From assembly GCA_019426215.1 (NCBI GenBank), contig CM033392.1, positions 34,454,814 through 34,518,813 of the forward strand: a stretch of DNA of 64,000 bases, given 5' to 3'. Below, piece after piece: positions 57,435 to 64,000 of this stretch. Source of the stretch: Buddleja alternifolia (lineage: Eukaryota > Streptophyta > Magnoliopsida > Lamiales > Scrophulariaceae). A model generated the notes under the pieces. The model did not search any database, had not been told where the DNA came from, and saw only the letters and a program-made list of their open reading frames with translations. Made by a program: the position numbers and the translations under genes. The first letter of the stretch is position 1. Each line of letters starts with the position of its first letter.

Positions 57435-60266
57435 TTGGGTTGGTTATGGCATAGAAAAATGAATCACCTCAATTCTAAGGCAATCTCTCAATTAATATCG
57501 CTAAATCTTGTAGAGGGATTACCTAGGGGTTCCTTTAATAAAGATCGCTTATGTGATGCTTGTCAAATGGGTAAGCAAGTTAAATCATCTTTTAAGAAGA
57601 AGCTTCATCTATCGACCTCTCGAATACTTGAATTACTACATTTAGATTTGTTTGGTCCTATTCAAATCATGAGCGTTAGTGGTAAAAAGTATTCACTAGT
57701 AATAGTTGATGATTTCTCACGCTATACATGGGTAGAATTTTTAGCATCTAAAGATGAAACTAGTGCCAAGCTCACCTCTCTAATTCGTCAACTACAAAAC
57801 TCAAAAGATCTAAAAGTGACAAGAATTAGAAGTGATAGAGGAACTGAATTTACTAACCATATTGTTGAGAAATTTTGTAAAGACTTTGGAATACTTCATG
57901 AGTATTCAGCGCCTAGAACACCTCAACAAAATGGAGTTGCCTAGCGACGGAACAGAACGCTTAAAGAAGCCGCTAGGACTATGTTAGCCGAGTCTAAGCT
58001 GCCTCAAAGGTTTTGGGCCGAAGCTATCAATACTGCTTGCTACACTCAGAACCTGTGTATGATCAACAAGCAACATGAGAAGACTTCATATGAGTTGTGG
58101 AAGGGCCGTAAGCTTAACGCTTCATATTTTCATGTATTTGGTTCAAAATGTTTCATTCATAACAATGGATCCTAAAGCCTAAAGACATTTGATCCTAAAG
58201 CAGATGAAGGAATCTTTCTAGGCTACGCCAAAAATGGAAAGAGCTTTCGCATCTTAAATAAGATCAAATCGAAGGTTGAAGAATCCATTCATGTTGTGTT
58301 TGATGATGCTAACCAAGAACCGAGTAAGATTAATATTAATGATGCAGTAATTGAAGATGTATCTCAACATGCGTCACAAATCAATCTGTGTGATGATAGT
58401 GATATTGATGAAGATAATGAAATCATTGTACCTAATCCTAAGATTACTCGTAAAGATATCAACGATGATATTGCAAGAAACGCTGATGATCATGAAGGGA
58501 ATGTTCATCAAGAGCAAACTCAAACTGTAAACACTGAAGCGCCTACGCAAGGAATTGGTCAAGCGCCTGCACAGCTTAATCAAGCGTTAGATCAATCTCT
58601 TAACCCGTTCCAACCAGACAGAAAATGGCTCAGAGACCATCCACCAGAACTAATTATTGGAGATATTGGAGCACCTGTTAGAACCAGAGCCGCTACAATA
58701 AATGAGGCCATGTTTGCAAGCTTCCTATCTCAAATGGAACCAAAGAAAGTGGATGAAGCGCTTAACGATCCAAGTTGGATTGAAGCCATGCAAGAAGAGC
58801 CAAATCAGTTTGAAAGAAATAAGGTGTGGACGCTAGTACCAAGGACAACTCACCAAGGAGTTATTGGGACTAGATGGGTTTATAGAAACAAAATGGATGA
58901 GAATGGTACTGTAATTACAAACAAAGCCAGACTTGTAGCACAAGGATACTGTCAAGAAGAGGGTATCGACTTCGATGAGACATACGCTCCTATCGCCCGT
59001 CTTGAAGCTATTCGGATGTTTCTAGCGTTTGCAGCATTTAACAAATTTACAGTGTATCAAATGGACGTAAAGAGTGCATTTCTGAATGGTAAACTCCAAG
59101 AAGAAGTATATGTGGAGCAACCACCAGGATTCATCAACAACCATGGGAAGAGTATGGTTTACAAATTGGACAAGGCACTTTATGGTCTTAAACAAGCACC
59201 AAGAGCATGGTATGACACTCTTTCTATCTTCCTTATAGGTAAAGGCTTTTCAAAAGGCAGCGTTGACACAACGTTATTCAAAATTACCCACAATGAAGAT
59301 ATTCTCTTAGTTCAAATTTATGTTGATGATATTATATTTGGATCTACCAATAAGCGTCTATGTGAGAAATTTTCGAAAATGATGCAAGATCAATTTGAAA
59401 TGAGCATGATTGGTGAATTAACTTTCTTCCTAGGATTACAAGTTAAACAACTCCCTAATGACATATTTATAAACCAAACTAAATATACTAGAGATATGAT
59501 CAAGAAATTTGGTATGGAAAATGCATCACCTTCCAAAATTCCAATGAGCCAAACGCTTAAGCTAGATAGAGATGATAATGGAAAGAAAATTGATATCACT
59601 AACTATAGAGGTATTATTGGATCACTTCTTTATCTTACATCTAGTAGACCTGATATTATGTTCTCGGTATGCATGTGTGCACGATTTCAAGCCGATCCTA
59701 GAGAATCACACCTAATTGCTGCCAAAAAGATCCTTAAGTACCTAAAAGGCACACAAAATGTGGGCCTATGGTATCCTAGGGATTCTCCTTTTGAACTAAT
59801 TGGTTATTCAGATGCAGATTTTGCAGGATGCAAAATAGATAGAAAAAGTACTAGTGGTACATGTCAATTTCTAGGTGATAGACTAATTTCATAGCATAGT
59901 AAGAAGCAACAGTCCATCGCTACTTCCACCGCTGAAGCTGAGTATGTAGCCGCTGGAAGCTGTTGTGCACAGATCCTTTGGATGAGGCAACAACTTAGAG
60001 ACAATGGAATAATCTTAGATCCGACTCCTATCCATTGTGACAATCAAAGCGCCTCAGCGATGACTCAAAATCCAGTTCTTCACTCTAGAACCAAACACAT
60101 TGACATTCGCTATCACTTTCTACGTGACCACGTTCAAAAGAAAGATATCTCCATGCACTTCATTGGTACAGAAAAGCAACTGGCAGATATCTTCACCAAA
60201 GTGCTCAACGAACAACGTTTCCTCACTTTAAGAAGTGAACTAGGTATGATTGATCTAAATGCTTAA
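57435..60266 (+). pseudogene. SIRE pol: integrase, reverse transcriptase, RNase H
   Basis: One phase is kept from 57435 to 60266 but is broken by three stops: TAG 57942-57944, TAA 58173-58175 and TAG 59892-59894. Integrase: WHRKMNHLN, CDACQMGK, then D in LHLDLFGP and D in RSDRGTEF. The first stop lies exactly at the catalytic Glu position after [52 protein letters not shown] and catalytic [11 protein letters not shown]. RNase H: YSDADFAG, then the third stop at the LISW tryptophan, TSTAEAEYVAAG, IHCDNQSA and HIDIRYHFLRD. The enzymes would copy and insert the element; this copy cannot make them intact. Confidence 0.9.
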
Positions 60267-61409
60267 TCATTCGAAACATCATACTTTTGTTAGGCATGAA
60301 ATTTAGGGGGAATTCACTTTATTTTATGTAATTTATGGGGAACCTACATAGGGGGAACCTTAAAAGAACTAACTATATTTAAGTGAATATGACCAAAAAT
60401 GTTTTTCCTTGCATCGGTCATACGCACTTAGCATTATACACTTAAATCATTCGGACGCTTATTACACAAATCTTTCTTAGCGTCTGTGCTACTTTCAAAA
60501 CACTAAACGCTTAAGCTTATTCCCAGTCAAGCGCTTAGTAAAATGTATTTCAAATGAAGCGTACCTTACCCGACGCTAAACAAAAATTAATGGATTAGTC
60601 AATCAATGCAATTAATGCTGACTTGACATCTCTTATCTCTGTTCAAGAAAACCCAAGGGTACTCATTGATTTTTCAAAAAATTGGTTCAGCTTATGTACA
60701 TGTGTAAATACACTCACCATGTATTCTGGGCGAGTACATCTAACGCTGAATATTTTGAAATTAAACTCTGACACCGAAAGTATGTTGTCATTTATCGAAA
60801 ACAGTGTGAGAAAAATATTCCATCTTCACATATAAATGTTAAACTTTTCATTATTACACACAAGAGTCAAAAGATTGTAAACAATGTGCTTGAGCGCTCA
60901 AGCATAAAAAGGGATTTGGAAAGAACTTTTAACAAACTGTCAAGCGTCAATATAAAGTATGAAGAGCGTCAAATTTCAACACACTACAAATAAATCAAAA
61001 TTTTGGCGGGTACTTAAATGGTTCTTCAAAATGATGGCTCTCAAACAGTTTGAGATAGTATACGTGTCAACTTTACACACGCGCGTGTATCACACCTGAA
61101 AACTGAATCGTTTTTTTTTTTTTTTTCAAATCTCCACTCGGACTTCAAAAAGATTATATGTGGGAGTTACCAAATGTAACCGTGCCTATCTTTTAAAATT
61201 CACGTCCACAGTTATTTTACTCAAAGGCTAAGATCTAATTGATTTCCACGTGTCAAAATCCTAAAGAAGAGAGAAAACACAAATTCAAAAACTGTGTTAC
61301 TCAAAACTAATTTTGTGCAAAAAAAAGAACCCATTTTTACTCAAACTCTCTGCAAAAATTTCTCTCTCTCTCTCTCTCAAAGCAAAAATTTCTCAATCTC
61401 TCTCTCAAA
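60267..61409 (+). other. 3' noncoding region of element H with polypurine tracts
   Basis: Two polypurine stretches, taggggga (60304) and tagggggaa (60349), follow the pol end, as in SIRE elements. aagcg/agcgt words continue to about 60970. A T-run is at about 61111-61128, and a CT/CAAAA-rich stretch precedes the ORF at 61410. No 3' LTR was recognised. Confidence 0.5.
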
Positions 61410-61525
61410 ATGGCACCCAAGAAATCTGCGGCTACTTCGACTGAAAAAGTCTTCAAGGTAACCGAGGGTCTTGTGGTGGACTGGAAGTTCCTGTACGAAC
61501 ACACCCAAATTGACCTATCAGAGAT
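61410..61525 (+). pseudogene. Small ORF downstream of the SIRE pol, cut by a CACTA element
   Basis: It begins with ATG in a CT-rich leader (MAPKKSAATSTEKVFKVTEG) and is cut after 38 codons by the CACTA terminus at 61526. Some SIRE elements have an additional ORF after pol, and this could be its start; I do not recognise a domain. It could also be an unrelated gene exon. Confidence 0.35.
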
Positions 61526-61569
61526 CACTAGTACAGAAAAGACCTGTTACAGCGCACATTTTACAGCGG

Positions 61570-61915
61570 TTTTTGAAAAACCGCTGAACGGAGAGACTTA
61601 TTACAGCGGTTTATAAGTGAACCGTTATAATGGATATTAACCGGGTACCTATTACAGCGGTTTTTTATCGAACCGCTGTAATAGTTCCAACCTATTATAG
61701 CGGTTCGATAAAAAACCGCTATTTTAGCGCGAACAAAAAAAAAAAAAATTTTTTTTTATAGCGGTTCGGGAATGAACCGCTATAACCGGTTTATGCCAGT
61801 TATAGCGGTTTAGTACCGAACCGCTATAACTGATTCCCAGTTATAGCGGTTCGGTACGGAACCGCTATAACTGGTAAACCGGTTATAGCGGTTCGTTCCC
61901 GAACCGCTATAAAAC
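61570..61915. repeat. Array of eight hairpins with agcggtt/aaccgct arms
   Basis: Eight successive inverted pairs, for example TTATAGCGGTTCG paired with GAACCGCTATAA, lie head to tail over about 350 bp. The first three or four use the variant tacagcggttt and the later ones tatagcggttc. In CACTA elements such subterminal repeats bind the transposase; here each repeat is itself palindromic. Confidence 0.85.
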
Positions 61916-61959
61916 GTAATTAAAAAAAAAAAAACAATCCCCCCCCTTTTTCCCCCCAA

Positions 61960-62280
61960 AAACCGAGCTCTCCCCCTCATTTCTCTCTACTATCTCTCAC
62001 TCTCTACTCTACTCTCTCTCTCTCTACTCTACTATCTCTCTCACTCCCCACCACCGCCCCCGCCACCGTCTCCACCACAATCCGCCGTCGCCGCCCCATT
62101 TGATTTTTCTCTATCTCTCTACTCGATCTCTCTCCCTATACTCTACTCTCTCTCTCTCACTCTCAAGCTAACCTAAACCGCCCCCGTCTCGTCGCCATCA
62201 CCTCCACCACCACCCCAAATCGCCGCCCAAGCAGCCACCGCCGCCATGACCCACCACTCTCCTCCTCTCTCTCTTTATAG
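61960..62280 (+). other. CT-rich leader exon of the CACTA transposase gene
   Basis: Runs of ctctct and ccgcc precede a short ATG-containing stretch that ends at a tatag/gtatat splice-donor-like site near 62280. An acceptor-like aatttag directly precedes the coding ATG at 63387, suggesting a 1.1-kb intron in the 5' untranslated region. Confidence 0.45.
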
Positions 62281-62513
62281 GTATATATATATATATATAT
62301 GTTATGTTATATATATATATATTATGTATATATTAAATTTAGGTTATGTGTTAATTTCTTGTTTGTTATATATTAATGTTATGTTAATTAGGATTTTGTG
62401 ATGTATATAATGTAGGTTATATGTTAATTTGTTAATTATTGTTATATATATCATGTTATGTTAATTGGGGTTTTATAAATTATATAGTGGATTTTTGTTA
62501 TTATGTTCTAGTT

Positions 62514-62885
62514 GATTTTTTACTAACTTTGAATGCAAATCTGATTTGTTCTAGGCATCTCATGAGTATGTTTGATATATGTATGTATATCCCTATGTGT
62601 CTAGTTTCATATGAATGAAACGGTTCAAGAATCGGAGCTTTCCACAATGAGTTATGAATTTTCTCGTGAAGACGCGCACAGCTGTTTTGAAAATTGACAG
62701 ATTTTTCTCTAACTTTGAATACAAATCTGCTTTTTCTAGACATCTACTGAGTATGTGAGATATATTTGTGGATATCACTATGTGTCTAGTTTCATAAGAA
62801 GAAAGCGGTTCATGAATCCGAGCTTTCTACAATTAGTTATGAATTTTCTCGTGAAGACGCGCACAACTTTCTGCACAACCGAGAA
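62514..62885 (+). repeat. Two tandem units of 186 bp within the CACTA element
   Basis: Units start at 62514 and 62700. They contain ctatgtgtctagtttcat, cggttc(a)tgaatc-like and gagttatgaattttctcgtg words, the same as the 187-bp units at 10132-10692. They lie in the presumed first intron. Confidence 0.85.
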
Positions 62886-63386
62886 GCTCCAAAAACTTTA
62901 TATCGTGATGCTTTAATTTATTTGTAGTTTTATGTGCTTTTGGATCCAATTGGTGATCAATATTTATAATATGATGCTTTATTTGTAGTTTTTTATGTGA
63001 TCTATGTGATCCAACTGGTGGTCAATATTTGTAGTTGTTCCCCTGGAAATATGATGTTTTATGTGATCCAACTGGTGATCAATATTTTTGTATCATTTTG
63101 TGTTCGTTGTGGGTGAAAGATTAGAGTGTTGGGTTTGTTGTGGTTGAAATTGGTAGTATTTTTTACGTCGTTTCCCTGTTGAGATTTTAGCGGATCGTAA
63201 GATTCGACTTCTGTTGGTTACAACCCACTGAGAAGATTAAGTCGAGAACTTGGTAGAAATATTTGCGTCGTTACTCTGCCGAATTTTTTATAGAATAATG
63301 CGAAATAAATTAAAAATAAATTTATTTAATTAATTTAACTATCAACTGATATTAAAATTATTTAATTTAATTAATTGAGAATTTAG

Positions 63387-64000
63387 ATGGATCGAAGTTG
63401 GATTGTAGCAGATCGTATGTCAGAGCAATATGGGAAAGGGGTGAAAGAATTCATCGACTTTGCGGTTGAGCATGCATCGGATCCGACTAGGATTAGTTGT
63501 CCATGTTTACGTTGTTGTTTTGGAAAGAGAATTAGTCCACGTGACTTGGAAGATCATTTGGTGTGTAATGGAATTGATAAAAACTACACACGATGGACAA
63601 GACACGGTGAAAGCAGTGCCACCTCAGCTGATTTGGGTGATACATCATATCGATCAGTAGATTTTGACATAGATGATTATGAGCCTGATCGTTTGGAGGA
63701 GATGACCAATGTGATTGAGGAGGATTTGTGAAATTGTCCCAAGATGTTCGACAATTTGACAAGTGATTCAAAGACACCCCTGTATAGTGGTAGTAATTTC
63801 ACAAGATTGAAAGCAGTCCTAAACCTCTACAAGTTAAAAGCTAACAATGGGTGGAGTGATAAGGGTTTCACAGACTTACTTGGTCTATTAAAAAGTATGT
63901 TACCCGATGATAATGTGTTACCTAATCGTACTTTTGAGGCTAAGAAGATGTTAACTGCAATTGGCATGGGATATGAGAGGATACATGCTTGTTTCAATGA
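63387..64000 (+). pseudogene. CACTA transposase, N-terminal part, with one nonsense codon
   Basis: The ATG at 63387 opens with the transposase-associated domain (MDRSWIVADRMSEQYGKGVK, then CPCLRCCF and the HLVCNGIDKNYTRW segment), a cysteine/histidine-containing module typical of plant CACTA proteins. The frame has TGA at 63729-63731, but beyond it the same phase stays open to the end of the window. It shows the start of the main transposase region: TPLYSGSNFTRLKAVLNLY, KANNGWSDKGFTDLLGLLK, and EAKKMLTAIGMGYERIHAC. The protein would excise and reinsert the element by binding its ends. The gene continues past the window; whether the rest is intact is unknown. Confidence 0.88.

Larger units (their letters stand above)
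61526..64000 (+). mobile_element. CACTA (En/Spm) DNA transposon, 5' part
   Basis: It starts CACTAGTACAGAAAAG at 61526, preceded by GAT (61523-61525), the candidate 3-bp target duplication. Subterminal hairpin repeats (61570-61915), a CT-rich leader, a large intron and a transposase-associated coding region follow. The right end lies beyond the window. Confidence 0.9.

Noticed and set aside
60623..60835. 70-codon ORF after the SIRE pol
   Set aside because: No similarity to env-like or other known proteins, and it sits in A/T-rich 3' noncoding sequence.
61570..61915. Regular array resembling a CRISPR
   Set aside because: The units are palindromic, contiguous and without unique spacers, in a plant CACTA end. 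Not CRISPR.

Overview
This window is nuclear DNA from a flowering plant, most likely a eudicot. It is AT-rich and consists almost entirely of transposable elements inserted into one another. I found no intact host gene and no rRNA or true tRNA gene. The plant assignment rests on Athila-type Ty3/gypsy elements primed by tRNA-Asp, Tork/SIRE-type Ty1/copia elements primed by initiator tRNA-Met, a CACTA transposase with the plant-specific N-terminal domain, a Helitron, PIF/Harbinger and Mutator-like elements, and decayed plant gene families (GRF zinc finger, Myb/SANT-like, B3).

Layout. 1-2040: 3' LTR and 3' noncoding end of a minus-strand Athila/Tat-type element. 2040-7966: decayed minus-strand Ty1/copia element (internal region, PBS and 5' LTR) carrying a Mutator-type MITE. 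7972-8578: plus-strand copia RT/RNase H fragment, cut by a minus-strand copia LTR (8579-12686) that is itself split by a Harbinger-type element (8699-11171), which holds a foldback repeat element (9766-10848). 12687-14537: broken pol of that minus-strand copia. 14538-23571: plus-strand copia with a 5' LTR enlarged by a 3.2-kb long-TIR element (14844-18033), which contains a second copy of the MITE and a Helitron. 23576-43780: remains of another minus-strand copia. Into it a non-autonomous LTR element (24675-41198, target duplication CCAGA) has inserted, and into that a 10.6-kb Athila element in opposite orientation (28964-39521, target duplication CTTTT). 43781-45889: copia RNase H tail and 3' LTR. 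46237-53030: pseudogene fragments of GRF, Myb/SANT-like and B3 proteins, possibly partly within a Harbinger-like element. 53031-61525: SIRE-type copia inserted into the B3 remnant. 61526-64000: a CACTA element, running off the window, inserted into a small ORF after the SIRE pol.

How the parts relate. The non-autonomous element at 24675 shares PBS type, polypurine-tract context and a post-ORF hairpin with Athila. Its only ORF carries a motif known from Athila gag, so it was probably mobilised in trans by Athila-type proteins. By rough eye count its LTRs differ by about 2% and those of the Athila element inside it by about 1%, which agrees with the nesting order. All gag-pol frames in the window carry nonsense codons or frameshifts. 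The least expected signals are a ~187-bp tandem repeat shared by the foldback element at 10 kb and an intron of the CACTA element at 62.5 kb, an eight-fold hairpin array at the CACTA end, GC-rich palindromes just upstream of the LTR TATA box, and tRNA-like Pol III boxes in both arms of the element at 14.8-18.0 kb.
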